Positions 1 to 8,917 are shown, counted from the first letter of the stretch. The stretch is 64,000 bases of DNA from CALDCK01 sp050618055 (GCA_050618055.1 JBNLVK010000278.1:1-64000), one strand, 5' to 3'. Notes: generated by a model not told the origin, from the sequence alone. Numbers and translations are program-made.

Positions 1-927
1 GAGGCGGCGGGCAAGGTCGTCTACGAGGTGCTGGATCCGACGCCCGCCCTCGAGTGGCCGCTGCTCAGCGAGCGGGCGGGCTGCGAGCTGCTCGTGAAGC
101 ACGAGAGCCACCTGCCGACGGGCGCCTTCAAGGTGCGCGGGGGGCTCGTCTACACCGCGTCGCTGGCCGGGGATCGCGGCGTCGTGTGTGCCACCTGCGG
201 CAACCACGGACAGTGCGTCGCCTTCGCGGCGCGCCGCGCCGGGCTCGCCGCCACCATCGTCGTTCCCCACGGCAACAGCCGCGAGAAGAACGCCGCCATG
301 CGCGCCTACGGCGCACGCCTGGTCGAGCACGGACGCGACTTCGACGAGGCACTGGAACGCGCCCACGCGATCGCCGGCGACGAGGACGTCGAGCTCTTCC
401 CGTCGGTGCACCCGCTGCTGGTGCGCGGCGTCGCGACCGGCTACCGCGAGCTGCTGCTGGCGGCTCCCGACCTGGACGTGCTCTACGTCCCCATCGGCCT
501 CGGCTCGGGCATCCTGGCCGCCATCTCGGCGCGCGAGGCCCTGGGCCGGAACGTCGAGATCGTGGGCGTGGTGTCCGCGAACGCCGACGCCTACGCGCGC
601 TCCCACGAAGCGGGGCGGCCGGTTCCGACCGACCGCGCCGACACGCTGGCCGACGGCCTGGCGGTGCGCGTTCCCCACCCCGAGGTGGTGGACCTGCTGG
701 CGCGCCACGTGGCCCGCGTGGTCCGCGTCGGCGAGGACGCCATTCGCGGCGCCATGCGCGACCTGTTCTCGGGAGCCCACCAGGTGGCGGAGGGTGCGGG
801 CGCCGCCGCCTTTGCCGCGGCCTGTGCGGAGCGCGAGCGCCTGCGCGGCCGGCGCGCCGCCGTGGTCGTCACCGGTGGCAACGTCGACCGGGAGGCGTTC
901 GCGCGGATCCTGGCCGGGGACGGCTAG
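1..927 (+). CDS. Threonine/serine dehydratase-like PLP enzyme (5' end outside window)
   Basis: A fold-type II PLP enzyme that would deaminate threonine, serine or a related hydroxy-amino acid in the cytoplasm. The frame is open from base 1, so the true start lies upstream; the first internal start is GTG at 28. The motif PTGAFKVRG carries the PLP-binding lysine (equivalent to the SFKxRG motif), NHGQ follows the cofactor loop, and GLGSG is the phosphate-binding glycine loop. There is no C-terminal ACT domain, so this is a catabolic-type rather than an allosteric biosynthetic enzyme. It converges on the aldo/keto reductase with stop codons overlapping. A hydroxyectoine-utilisation dehydratase or serine racemase assignment is also possible. 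Confidence 0.85.
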   Translation, partial: EAAGKVVYEVLDPTPALEWPLLSERAGCELLVKHESHLPTGAFKVRGGLVYTASLAGDRGVVCATCGNHGQCVAFAARRAGLAATIVVPHGNSREKNAAMRAYGARLVEHGRDFDEALERAHAIAGDEDVELFPSVHPLLVRGVATGYRELLLAAPDLDVLYVPIGLGSGILAAISAREALGRNVEIVGVVSANADAYARSHEAGRPVPTDRADTLADGLAVRVPHPEVVDLLARHVARVVRVGEDAIRGAMRDLFSGAHQVAEGAGAAAFAAACAERERLRGRRAAVVVTGGNVDREAFARILAGDG

Positions 928-2168
928 GCCTTCGGTCCCAGCAGCGCGGCGGTCTGGCGCGTGAGGTCGGCCACCGGCAGGTCGTGGGGACAGGCGGCGA
1001 CACAGCTGGGCGCGGCGCAAGACAGGCACGGCGCCGCGCCGGATCCGAGACGGGCGTACTCGCTGCGGGCGGCGTCGGGCTCGCCGTAGCGGCGCGCGTA
1101 CATGCGCGTGCGCAGCACGTCCGAGATGGGTACGCCGGCCGGGCAGGCGTCGTTGCAGGCGCCGCAGCCGAGCCGGCACTGGGTGCCTCCGTGGGCGAGC
1201 AGGTAGCCGCGCAGTGCGGCGCTGTCGCTCGCGCGCGGTGCCTGTCCCGACGCGCGCAGGTAGTGGTCGACCATGCGCGGGCCCTTCATCGACACCACCA
1301 GGCCGCTCACCTTCGGGTTCGAGAGCACCCAGCGGAAGGCCGCGTGGGCGACGTCGTCGCCGGGCCGCGTGAACGGCGTCATGTCGTTCAGCTTGGCGCC
1401 CATCAGGGTCTTCATGGCGATCACGCCGATGCCCTTGGCGTGGGCCTTGTCGATCACCCGCGGCAGCTCCGGCTGGATCGCCACCAGGTCGAAGCCCTTG
1501 GTGAACTTCTCGTAGAAGGCCGGATCCTGCCCGAAGTTGTGGGCGACCAGGATCACGTCGACGAGGTCCTCGTCGATCGCCGCGTCGAGGCAGGGAACGA
1601 GGTGGCCGGCGTGGCCCGACATGCCGGAGAAGCGGATCTTGCCCTGCTCCTTGGCCTTCGCCACGAAGGCGTGCCATTCCGGGTTGCGCAGCCGTTCCAG
1701 GTCGTTCACTGCGTGGTTGAAGTAGACGTCCGCGTGGTCGGTGCGCAGGCGGCGCAGCGACGCCTCCAGCGCGGCCATGAAGTCGGCCTGCTTCTGGTCG
1801 GCGCGCGCCTCGGTCTTGGTGGCCAGGATCACCTGGTCGCGCCGGCCGGCGAGCGCCTGGCCGATCGCCCGCTCCGCCTGGCCCGCCGCGCCCAGCGGAT
1901 AGGACTCGGCCGTGTCGAAGTAGTTGATGCCCCGGTCGAAGGCGTGGCGCACCACGCGCGGTCCGCGGCAGAAGCCGGAGCCGAACGAGATGTCGGAGAT
2001 GCGCAGGCCGGTGCGTCCCAGGGTGCGGAAGCCGGCCGCCTTCGGCGGCTCGGCGGCGGCGCCGCTGCCGAGCAGCCCGACGCCCACGGTCGCGGCCGCG
2101 CCGACGCGCAGGAAGTCGCGTCGATCGAGCTGCGGAGTGCGCTCCGGGGCGTCGTTCCGGTCGGCCAT
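924..2168 (-). CDS. Tat-exported aldo/keto reductase with C-terminal ferredoxin domain
   Basis: Predicted NAD(P)-linked reductase fused to an iron-sulfur domain. The chosen ATG at 2168 places a twin-arginine signal (RRDFLRVG followed by an alanine-rich hydrophobic stretch) near the N-terminus; a longer frame exists upstream but lacks support. The AKR barrel shows the catalytic Asp/Tyr (YFDTAESYPLG), Lys (ILATKTE) and His (YFNHAV). The last 90 residues contain two cysteine clusters, CRLGCGACNDACP and CLSCAAPSCVAACP, consistent with two [4Fe-4S] clusters. Export of a folded, cluster-loaded enzyme by Tat is inferred. The substrate is unknown. Confidence 0.85.
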   Translation of the reverse strand: MADRNDAPERTPQLDRRDFLRVGAAATVGVGLLGSGAAAEPPKAAGFRTLGRTGLRISDISFGSGFCRGPRVVRHAFDRGINYFDTAESYPLGAAGQAERAIGQALAGRRDQVILATKTEARADQKQADFMAALEASLRRLRTDHADVYFNHAVNDLERLRNPEWHAFVAKAKEQGKIRFSGMSGHAGHLVPCLDAAIDEDLVDVILVAHNFGQDPAFYEKFTKGFDLVAIQPELPRVIDKAHAKGIGVIAMKTLMGAKLNDMTPFTRPGDDVAHAAFRWVLSNPKVSGLVVSMKGPRMVDHYLRASGQAPRASDSAALRGYLLAHGGTQCRLGCGACNDACPAGVPISDVLRTRMYARRYGEPDAARSEYARLGSGAAPCLSCAAPSCVAACPHDLPVADLTRQTAALLGPKA

Positions 2169-2228
2169 TCCGGGTGGAGGGTACCAGTCGGCGCCCGGCG
2201 GGTCACTCGACCCGCGGCCGGGCCGGCC

Positions 2229-2309
2229 AGGGAGTGTCTGCACGAAGCGGTTTCGTTCAGGCCATCCCAGACGGATGGCCTGAGCAGTCGGCTCGTGCAG
2301 ACATTCCCT
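2229..2309. repeat. Nested inverted-repeat element
   Basis: Outer arms of 17 nt at 2229-2245 and 2293-2309 pair with one mismatch (A versus G, compatible with a wobble pair). A perfect inner 10-bp hairpin lies at 2258-2267 and 2273-2282 with a 5-nt loop. The outer right arm contains the stop codon of the crotonase gene. The same outer-arm sequence recurs at 40287-40320, so this looks like a dispersed palindromic repeat that may also act as a terminator between the two minus-strand genes. Confidence 0.75.
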
Positions 2310-3078
2310 ACGCGCCCCTGGCGCGCGACTTCAGGTAGGCGCGGCGCGCCTCGCCGCACTCGGCGTCGTGCAGGGCGGTGACCAGTCCGTCCGCGTCGGA
2401 CCAGCTGCGCATGGTACCGACCATCTGCTCGGTGACGGCGTTCACGTGGCGCTTGGTGGCCGTCAGCGTGTGCGAGGCCTTGGCCGCCAGCGAGCGGGCC
2501 AGCTCGTCGACGTGGGCGTCGAGCTCCGCGTCGGGCACCAGCCGGTTCAGGAAGCCGGCGGCCTTCGCCTCGGCGGCGTCGAAGGGGCGGCAGGTGAGCA
2601 CCAGCTCCTTGGTGAGCGCCGGACCGATCTCGCGCACCAGCCGCGGAATGCCGCCCCAGGCCAGCGGGATGCCCAGGTCGACCTCGGGAATCGAGAAGCG
2701 CGCATCCTCGGCGGCGACGCGCAGGTCGCAGGCGGCGGCGAGCACCAGTCCGCCGCCCACGCACCAGCCGCGGATCGCTGCGATGCTGAGCGCGCGCATG
2801 TTCTCCAGGGCGTCTGCCATCCGACGACCCTGGTCGGCGGCGTCGCGCATCGAGCCCTCCTGCGGGCCCTGGAAGGTGGAAAGGTCCGCGCCGGCGGAGA
2901 AGGCGCGGCCGGCGCCGCTCACGATCACCACCTTCACCGCGGGCCGCGCGTCGAACCAGTCGGCGGCGGCGGTCAGCTCGACCAGCGCCTGGGTCGACAG
3001 CGGGTTCAGCTTCTCGGGGCGGTCGAGGGTCAGTCGGCCGAGCGGGCCGTCGACCTCGGTGCGCAGCGTCTCGAACAT
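2308..3078 (-). CDS. Enoyl-CoA hydratase/isomerase (crotonase) family protein
   Basis: A 256-residue crotonase-fold enzyme acting on an acyl-CoA substrate, probably in beta-oxidation or a related pathway. The oxyanion-hole motifs are visible as AFSAGADL near residue 62 and the glycine-rich WCVGGGLVLAAACDL near residue 108. The downstream FSIPEVDLG segment holds the usual acidic catalytic position. The length is normal for the family. The start ATG at 3078 is preceded by a GGAGG-like element. The gene sits among SDR, acyl-CoA dehydrogenase-like and kinase-like genes, suggesting lipid or aromatic-acid catabolism. Hydratase versus isomerase activity cannot be told from sequence. Confidence 0.88.
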   Translation of the reverse strand: MFETLRTEVDGPLGRLTLDRPEKLNPLSTQALVELTAAADWFDARPAVKVVIVSGAGRAFSAGADLSTFQGPQEGSMRDAADQGRRMADALENMRALSIAAIRGWCVGGGLVLAAACDLRVAAEDARFSIPEVDLGIPLAWGGIPRLVREIGPALTKELVLTCRPFDAAEAKAAGFLNRLVPDAELDAHVDELARSLAAKASHTLTATKRHVNAVTEQMVGTMRSWSDADGLVTALHDAECGEARRAYLKSRARGA

Positions 3079-3102
3079 GGGGACTCCTCCTGGGCGTGGA
3101 CG

Positions 3103-4035
3103 TTACACGCCGTTCGCGTCGGCTACGAGCCGCTCGAGCTGATCCCACAGCGCGGACGCGGCGTCCGCATCCGCGGCCGGATCGTCCGGGTGGAGCTCGA
3201 TGCGGCCCAGCGTGTTGTGCAGGTAGCAGCCGCTGGGCAGGTCGGGCGCAGTGGCGGCGTAGAGCGGGGTCTGGGCGCCCTGTTCGGGCGACAGCAAGAG
3301 CGCGCGCTTCAGGACGCCGACCGCACCTTCGGCGGGTCCGCCCAGGTCGCTGGCGACGACGCCCGGGTGCACCGCCACGACGCACAGCTCCGGGTGGCGG
3401 CGCGCCAGCTCGTGCACCTGCCACAGGTTCCCCAGCTTGCTGCGGCAGTAGGCCTGCTGGCCGCCGCGCGCCCCGCGGTAGCGGAAGTCGGGCGTGCAGG
3501 AGTCGGCCAGGACGTAGATGTCGCCAGTCACCACCACCACGCGGGCGCCCTCGGCGAGCAGGCCGCGCCGCTGCATCCCGCGGATCAGCGCATGGTGTCC
3601 GAGCACGTTGGTGGCGAAGGCGATCTCGTGACCCTGGGCCGAGAGCCGGTGGCGCGTCGGCCACAGCCCGGCGTTCGCGACCACCACGTCGAGCCGGCGT
3701 CCCGCGAGCAGCGCCTCGATGCGGGCGAGGGCGTCGGCGACGGAGCGCAGGTCGGCGAGGTCGAGGGGCACGAAGCGGGCCGTCCGGTGCGGACCGGCGG
3801 GCTCGCTTCGCGCGCACGACACCACCCGGGCGCCGCGCTCCGCCAGGCCGCGGCCGGTCTCCAGACCGATGCCGCGGCTTCCGCCGGTCACCAGTGCGAT
3901 GCGGCCCGCGAGCGAGGTGGCCGGACACACCGGGGTCGCGGCCGCCTGGCGCCACATCGAGGCGGCGAGCCGGGAGACGCCGCGGGGCCTCGGGTGGTGG
4001 GCGACCCGGGCGGCGAACTCCACGGCGCCGCTCAC
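3103..4035 (-). CDS. Short-chain dehydrogenase/reductase
   Basis: NAD(P)-dependent oxidoreductase of the SDR superfamily, 310 residues from a GTG start at 4035 that overlaps the upstream stop codon in the arrangement GTGA, indicating translational coupling. The Rossmann motif TGGSRGIG, the NAG motif (VVANAG) and the YCRSK catalytic tetrad are present. The YRG insertion before the active site and the NTLGRIELHP tail resemble retinol-dehydrogenase/WWOX-like SDRs. The 40-residue N-terminal extension before the first strand is helical. It forms a unit with the kinase-like and sulfotransferase genes upstream. Substrate unknown. Confidence 0.85.
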   Translation of the reverse strand: MSGAVEFAARVAHHPRPRGVSRLAASMWRQAAATPVCPATSLAGRIALVTGGSRGIGLETGRGLAERGARVVSCARSEPAGPHRTARFVPLDLADLRSVADALARIEALLAGRRLDVVVANAGLWPTRHRLSAQGHEIAFATNVLGHHALIRGMQRRGLLAEGARVVVVTGDIYVLADSCTPDFRYRGARGGQQAYCRSKLGNLWQVHELARRHPELCVVAVHPGVVASDLGGPAEGAVGVLKRALLLSPEQGAQTPLYAATAPDLPSGCYLHNTLGRIELHPDDPAADADAASALWDQLERLVADANGV

Positions 4036-5024
4036 AGCGTCGCGAGCCAGTCGCCGAAGCCCAGCCGGTCGACCGCGGCGACGCTGCGCCGCAGCACCGT
4101 CCGCACCGTCTCCTCCCGCTCGGTGAGCGAGCCGAGACCCAGCGAGACCACGGCGACCATCAGCGTCTGGAAGGAGAGGGCGCGGTACTGGTCGCGGGCC
4201 TCGCCCGCGTCGAGCGGGACGCCGTGCTCCGACAGAACCTCCAGGTAGTCGTCGATCAGCGCGTCCTCGCAGGCGGCCAGCACCTCGGGCTCCAGCGAGT
4301 CGATCAGGTGGTACTGCACGTCGCGGATGCCCTGGCCCCAGTGCAGGCCCTGGAAGTCGAGCAGCCCGATGCGCGGGCCTTCGGGTGACGGGTACTCGAA
4401 GCAGTTCGCCAAATGGCTGTCGCCGTGGAGCAGGGTGAGCGGCCCCCGGTACCAGGCGGCGAGCAGCGCGTCCCACCGGTCGACGGCGCGGCGGCAGAGG
4501 TCCGCGTGGGCGCGGGTGAAGATCTCCGGTGCGGCCCGGTGGGCCGGACCGATGGCGGCGGCGTGGACCGCGCGCGATACGCCGCGGCCGTCCGGCGCCA
4601 GGTGCGGATGCAGCCGCATGGGAAGCAGCGCCTCGCGCTGCAGCGCGTCCCAGCCCCAGAAGGCGGCGTGCAGCTCGGCGAAGGTCCGCAGGCAGGCGCG
4701 CGATCGCTCGGGCGTGGTCCCCGCCGCCATGTCCCGGTTGACGAACAGGCGTACGCCGGGCTGCTCCCGGAGGTTCTCGAGCAGCAGCACGAAGCGCGAG
4801 CCGCGTCGTTCGGCCGCGTACACGCGCGGGACGCGCACCGGGACCCGGTCGGCCACGCGCTGGCAGAAGGTCGCCTCCACCTCCCAGAAGCGCAGCGCCC
4901 CGGCGAAGACGCGGGTGGCGAGCTCGGGGCAGGGGAGCTTGGCGTAGAGGGTGCGCGGCAGGTCCGCGCCGTCTTCGCCTTCCACCTCGACCAGGAAGTT
5001 GGTGCAGTTGCTGCTCTCGAACAC
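4032..5024 (-). CDS. Phosphotransferase-family (APH/ecdysteroid kinase-like) protein
   Basis: Aminoglycoside-phosphotransferase-fold protein of the type found near acyl-CoA and steroid catabolic genes. The catalytic loop HGDSHLAN (residues 200-207 of this frame) and the metal-binding LLDFQG (Asp223) are intact. The GTG at 5024 is the only ordinary start codon in frame, but it would remove the first part of the ATP-binding lobe. Coding-like sequence continues upstream to about 5160, including a family-like PRTPEQL segment. An ATG at 5230 overlapping the upstream stop is in another frame and closes after 10 codons. The annotated start is therefore a minimum. Confidence 0.75.
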   Translation of the reverse strand: MFESSNCTNFLVEVEGEDGADLPRTLYAKLPCPELATRVFAGALRFWEVEATFCQRVADRVPVRVPRVYAAERRGSRFVLLLENLREQPGVRLFVNRDMAAGTTPERSRACLRTFAELHAAFWGWDALQREALLPMRLHPHLAPDGRGVSRAVHAAAIGPAHRAAPEIFTRAHADLCRRAVDRWDALLAAWYRGPLTLLHGDSHLANCFEYPSPEGPRIGLLDFQGLHWGQGIRDVQYHLIDSLEPEVLAACEDALIDDYLEVLSEHGVPLDAGEARDQYRALSFQTLMVAVVSLGLGSLTEREETVRTVLRRSVAAVDRLGFGDWLATL

Positions 5025-5226
5025 GACGCCGGGCAGCCGGGCCGCGCGGACCGGAACGCCCAGCAGGGGCGCCAGCGCCTCCGGCCGCGCGAGCTGCTCC
5101 GGCGTGCGCGGCAGCGCGCGCCCCGACGCCTCGACGAGCCGGTCCGCCGCAATGCGGCCCAGCGCCCGGACCGACCGCGATCCCAGGGCCAGCGCGCTCA
5201 GGGCGCGGGCTCCGTTCGGCGTCTCC

Positions 5227-6471
5227 TCATACCGGCTCCGAGGGAATCTGGAAGTACTCCTGGTAGCCGGCGAAGCGCGCGCGCACCTGCGCCTCGTCCA
5301 TCTCCACGTCGGCGAAGCGGTAGGTGTGCCTGCCGTGCTTGTCGGCCGGGTTCTCGTCCAGGAAGCGCTGCATGGCCGCGGCCGCCGTGTCGGAGAGATC
5401 GAGTCCGAAGTGCTGGTAGGCGCGGCGCACGGTGCCCACCTGGTCGGCCATGAAGTCGTGGAAGTGGAGGTCGACCACCTGGCTCTCGGGCAGCGCGCCC
5501 GACTTGCGGTAGGCGACGGTGTTGTCGAAGGCCTGGGCCAGCGCCTCGGCGTAGTAGCGCGCGACCTCGGGCAGCGACACGTGCCTGCTGGCGAGTCGGC
5601 GCAGCGTCGCCACCAGGCTGCTGATCGACACCAGCACGCGCACCGGGTCGCGGTGGGTCTGCACGAACAGTGCGTCCGGGTACTCGCGGTGGACGTGCTG
5701 GATGTGCCAGAGGTGCTGGGGCGACTTCAGCGCCCAGCGTACGCCGGGAGCCTTCCACTGGAGCACCTGGAGGAAGCGCCGGTGCCAGGCCAGGGCGCTC
5801 TTCATGTCGCTCGCGAGCACCCAGCGGTCGTAGGTGGGCACGTCGAACTGGGTGAAGTAGATCATCGACGCGAAGTCGTGGGAGGTCAGCGCCACGCACT
5901 CCTGGGCGCGCTGGGCGCCCATGGGGTGCATGGTCTTGAACTCGGGGATCATGGCGTCGACCCGCGCCAGGTCGGCCTCGACGCGGGCGATACGCGGATC
6001 GGTCGTGAGGGTGGCCGTCTCGGGCGGCGGCAGCGGATGGGCGGCCTCCCAGGACAGCGGCACCCGGTTGTCCGGGTCCATCGCCAGCAGGTCGTGGAAG
6101 ATGGTGGTGCCGCTGCGCGGCGGCCCCACCACGAAGATGGGCCGCGAGATCGGCTGCTCGGCGATCTCCGGGTGCTGCTTGAACAGCTCCACCAGCCCCA
6201 GCCGGTTCCCGAGCGTGCGCAGCAGGTCGGCGCGGGCGATCATCCGCCCCAGCAGCGAAAGGTCGGCTTCGCGCTCCAGGCCGCCGAGCAGCAGCGCCAG
6301 CGGCTCGCGGAACGCGTCGCCGCCGAAGTCGCTGAGTCCGGTGTCGCGCTGCGCCTTCTCGAGCAGGCCGTCGAGCGAGAGGTCGACGGGGTGGATCCCG
6401 AGCGCGTTCGCGACGCGTCCGGCGCCGTTCATCAGGCGCACGGTCAGGGGCAGGGGGCGCGGGTGGGGCAT
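5227..6471 (-). CDS. PAPS-dependent sulfotransferase family protein
   Basis: A 414-residue cytosolic sulfotransferase-like protein that would move a sulfuryl group from PAPS to an alcohol or amine acceptor. The 5'-phosphosulfate-binding loop VGPPRSGTT lies near residue 115 and the 3'-phosphate-binding segment HRDPVRVLVSISS near residue 268. Length and the N-terminal helical extension match bacterial multi-domain-free members common in Myxococcota and mycobacteria. Its stop overlaps an ATG at 5230 (ATGA). It probably shares a transcript with the downstream kinase-like gene. The acceptor cannot be predicted. Confidence 0.87.
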   Translation of the reverse strand: MPHPRPLPLTVRLMNGAGRVANALGIHPVDLSLDGLLEKAQRDTGLSDFGGDAFREPLALLLGGLEREADLSLLGRMIARADLLRTLGNRLGLVELFKQHPEIAEQPISRPIFVVGPPRSGTTIFHDLLAMDPDNRVPLSWEAAHPLPPPETATLTTDPRIARVEADLARVDAMIPEFKTMHPMGAQRAQECVALTSHDFASMIYFTQFDVPTYDRWVLASDMKSALAWHRRFLQVLQWKAPGVRWALKSPQHLWHIQHVHREYPDALFVQTHRDPVRVLVSISSLVATLRRLASRHVSLPEVARYYAEALAQAFDNTVAYRKSGALPESQVVDLHFHDFMADQVGTVRRAYQHFGLDLSDTAAAAMQRFLDENPADKHGRHTYRFADVEMDEAQVRARFAGYQEYFQIPSEPV

Positions 6472-6520
6472 CGGGGTCTTTCTCCGGGCTGCGCGCGACT
6501 CTACTACAGGCCGGATCCGG

Positions 6521-7243
6521 TCAGCGCATGCGCCGGCGCAGCACGCGCTGGCCCCACCAGAGCACCAGCCAGGGCATGGTGATCCAGGGCGCGTTGGCGA
6601 GACCGAACTTGATGTAGGTGTCGGTGAAGCTGCTCGTGTCGACGTTCGGCAGGCCCGGCAGGATCTCGGACAGGAAGTAGTAGGACGTCGAGTAGAGGTG
6701 TACGACCGCGGTCGCCATGAACAGCAGCACGGCGCGCTCGTCGCGCCCCTTCGAGCGCACCCACAGCACCACCCCGCTGGTGCCGACCAGCCCGTTCAGC
6801 ACCGACAGCACCTCGATGGTGACGAGCTCCGTGGGCGCCGTGGCGTAGCGCAGGTCGCCGCCGTCGATGTAGGCCCACCACACGTAGGCCCAGGGGGTGT
6901 CCCGCAGCGCCGCCATCCGCTCGTGGAGCAGCAGCCAGCCGAGCTCCCAGCTCAGGTGGGTGGCGTAGGAGACCACCATGAACAGGAAGGCGGCCGAGAG
7001 CACGCGGCGCTCGAAGCTCCAGCCGCGCAGGCCGGGCAGCGGCCAGAAGGCGGTGCTGAACGACGTGAACAGGCCGACCGAATAGGCCCAGGCGATGCGG
7101 TCCGCGGTGGCGTCGCGCTCGGCGCCGAACGCGAAGACCGCGGCGATGCCCAGCGGAAAGGCCAGCAGCACCGGCGCCAGGGTGAGGACACGGGCCGCGA
7201 CCAGGTCGCGGGAGACGGGTGCGAGCGGGGGCGGATCGGTCAC
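6521..7243 (-). CDS. Emopamil-binding (EXPERA)-like multi-pass membrane protein
   Basis: A 240-residue integral membrane protein with about five hydrophobic segments. The pattern resembles the EXPERA/emopamil-binding fold: His96 and Glu100 in THLSWELGW match the HxxxE active-site pair of sterol delta8-delta7 isomerase, and GGDLRY near 128-133 followed by TIEVLSVLNG with Glu144 mirrors the conserved DxRY and acidic positions. If the assignment is right, the protein binds or isomerises a sterol-like lipid. The placement between a sulfotransferase and a lipase-like hydrolase fits lipid metabolism. The alternative is an uncharacterised TM protein with chance matches. Confidence 0.6.
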   Translation of the reverse strand: MTDPPPLAPVSRDLVAARVLTLAPVLLAFPLGIAAVFAFGAERDATADRIAWAYSVGLFTSFSTAFWPLPGLRGWSFERRVLSAAFLFMVVSYATHLSWELGWLLLHERMAALRDTPWAYVWWAYIDGGDLRYATAPTELVTIEVLSVLNGLVGTSGVVLWVRSKGRDERAVLLFMATAVVHLYSTSYYFLSEILPGLPNVDTSSFTDTYIKFGLANAPWITMPWLVLWWGQRVLRRRMR

Positions 7244-7261
7244 GGGGCGCCATCTTCCGGT

Positions 7262-8299
7262 CTAGGGGGCGACCGAGGCAAGCTCCTTCGCCAGGAACTC
7301 CGTCGCGAGCCGCGCGGCCTCTTCGCGGTGGGGCGGTGCGTAGATCTCGAAGTGGTCGCCGCCGATCTCGGCGACCCGCGCCTCCGGGTGCGACGCGGCG
7401 AAGGCCTCGGCGCCCGCGATGTCGGCGAAGCGGTCACTCCGCGACGCGATGAGCAGCAGCGGGACGTCGAGCGCTGCACCCTGCACGGACGGATCGTACT
7501 CGTCGAAGGTGAGCAGCGAGCGCGCGGCGACCGCGTTGCGGTAGGTCGAGCCCGGCGCCACCAGCGTCTCGAAGGCGTCGTGGGCGGCCTGGTCGCTGAT
7601 CATGGCGAACGTGTCCGGCGGGCCGATGGCGGGCACCACCAGGGCGTCGTCGGTGACGATCGACCGGATCAGGTCGGCCCAGGCGGTGAAGAGCAGGCGC
7701 AGGGCGGTGCCGACGCCGATGGCCGCCGCCTCGCCCTCGATGCTCGTGTCCACCAGCGGAGCCTGGGCGACCACCGCCGCGACCTCGCCGTCGCGCGCCG
7801 CCGCGATGATCGCGTGGCCGCCGCCCATCGAGCTTCCCCACAGCGCGAGGCGCGCGCCGTCCAGGTCGGAGCGCCCGCGCACGAAGGCCATGGCGGCGGC
7901 CCAGTCCTCGAGCTGCCGCCAGGGATCGATGAGCTGGCGCGGTCCGCCGCCGCTGGCCCCGAAGCCGCGGTAGTCGAACACGAAGGCGGCCAGGCCGCGG
8001 CGGGCGAAGGCCAGGGCGAAGGGCTCGAGGGCCACGTCGCGCGTGCCGGCGAAGCCGTGGGCCATGACCACGACCGGCGGCGCCGCCGCCGCCGGACGGT
8101 AGAGCCAGCCGGCGCAGGTCGCGGTTCCGCACGGGAAGCGCAGGTCGAGCCGCTCGATGCCGCCGGCGTACGCGACGGTCTCCCCGACCGGTGCGGCGGG
8201 AGCCTTCGGCAGCGGCAGCGACGCGGCCACCACCAGCAGCCCGATCAGCAGGCCCAGCGGAAGCCCCACCCACAGCGCGAGCCTTCGCAGGCGTCTCAC
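7262..8299 (-). CDS. Membrane-anchored alpha/beta hydrolase
   Basis: A serine hydrolase with an N-terminal transmembrane anchor (residues about 8-30), so the catalytic domain is probably periplasmic. The oxyanion motif MAHGFAG, nucleophile elbow GSSMGG and catalytic His in GGDHFEIY are all present, and SRSDRF supplies the acid position. The family includes esterases and C-C hydrolases; no lid motif points to one substrate. It starts 4 bp inside the end of the TetR gene (8296-8299), so the two are co-transcribed and translationally coupled, and the regulator probably controls it. Confidence 0.85.
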   Translation of the reverse strand: MRRLRRLALWVGLPLGLLIGLLVVAASLPLPKAPAAPVGETVAYAGGIERLDLRFPCGTATCAGWLYRPAAAAPPVVVMAHGFAGTRDVALEPFALAFARRGLAAFVFDYRGFGASGGGPRQLIDPWRQLEDWAAAMAFVRGRSDLDGARLALWGSSMGGGHAIIAAARDGEVAAVVAQAPLVDTSIEGEAAAIGVGTALRLLFTAWADLIRSIVTDDALVVPAIGPPDTFAMISDQAAHDAFETLVAPGSTYRNAVAARSLLTFDEYDPSVQGAALDVPLLLIASRSDRFADIAGAEAFAASHPEARVAEIGGDHFEIYAPPHREEAARLATEFLAKELASVAP

Positions 8300-8907
8300 C
8301 TCCGTCCTCCTCGCCGGCGGGCCGGTCGGGGGCGCGCAGCGCGCAACGCCTGCTCGACCAGACGGTCCAGGTAGGCGTCGTCGACCGGCTCGCGGGCCAC
8401 GAACAGCCGGAAGTAGAGCGGGGAAACCAGGGTCTCCAGCAGGAAGCGGGCGTCGACGTCGGGCGGAAGCTCGCCGCGCTCGACGCCGCGCTGCACCACC
8501 CGACCGAGCAGCGCGAAGCGCGCCGCCCAGACCTTGCGGCTGGCGCGCGCCGCGGCGGCGCTCGCCGGCGTGCCGAGCGCCGCATGGGCCAGCGCGCGGC
8601 CGTCGGCCGACGTGAGCAGCGCCCGCGCCTGCGCGAGCAGCGCGCGCAGGTCGGACGCCAGCGCGCCGGTGTCGGGCAGCGGAATGCGCGCCTGCTGGAG
8701 ATCCCCGATCGCCTCGGTGACCAGGTCGGCGAGCGTGGGCCAGCGCCGGTAGATCGTGCTCTTGTTCACGCCGGCGCGGGCCGCCACGGCTTCGACGCTC
8801 AGCCCCGCGACGCCGCTCTTCGCGAGCACGTCGATCGTCGCCGCCATCACCTGGCTGCGGACGCGGGCGCTGCGCCCGCCGGGCCGGCGCATCGGGGAGG
8901 CCGTCAT
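8296..8907 (-). CDS. TetR/AcrR-family transcriptional regulator
   Basis: A 203-residue TetR-type repressor. The N-terminal helix-turn-helix reads SVEAVAARAGVNKSTIYRRW, and the C-terminal part resembles the TetR_C ligand-binding domain. The ATG at 8907 is preferred over in-frame starts further upstream because a GGAG ribosome-binding site lies 5 nt before it and because it falls downstream of a good promoter at 8918-8946. It overlaps the alpha/beta hydrolase start by 4 bp. A near-perfect 15-bp palindrome within its promoter suggests autoregulation. Confidence 0.9.
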   Translation of the reverse strand: MTASPMRRPGGRSARVRSQVMAATIDVLAKSGVAGLSVEAVAARAGVNKSTIYRRWPTLADLVTEAIGDLQQARIPLPDTGALASDLRALLAQARALLTSADGRALAHAALGTPASAAAARASRKVWAARFALLGRVVQRGVERGELPPDVDARFLLETLVSPLYFRLFVAREPVDDAYLDRLVEQALRAARPRPARRRGGRR

Positions 8908-8917
8908 GCGGTCTCCA

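Noticed and set aside
54..2381. A 775-codon frame on the plus strand across the first two genes
   Set aside because: High-GC shadow frame, arginine-rich, out of frame with the PLP enzyme and antisense to the aldo/keto reductase.
5198..5230. Ten-codon frame from the ATG at 5230
   Set aside because: Too short and without conservation evidence; kept only as a clue to the start problem of the kinase-like gene.
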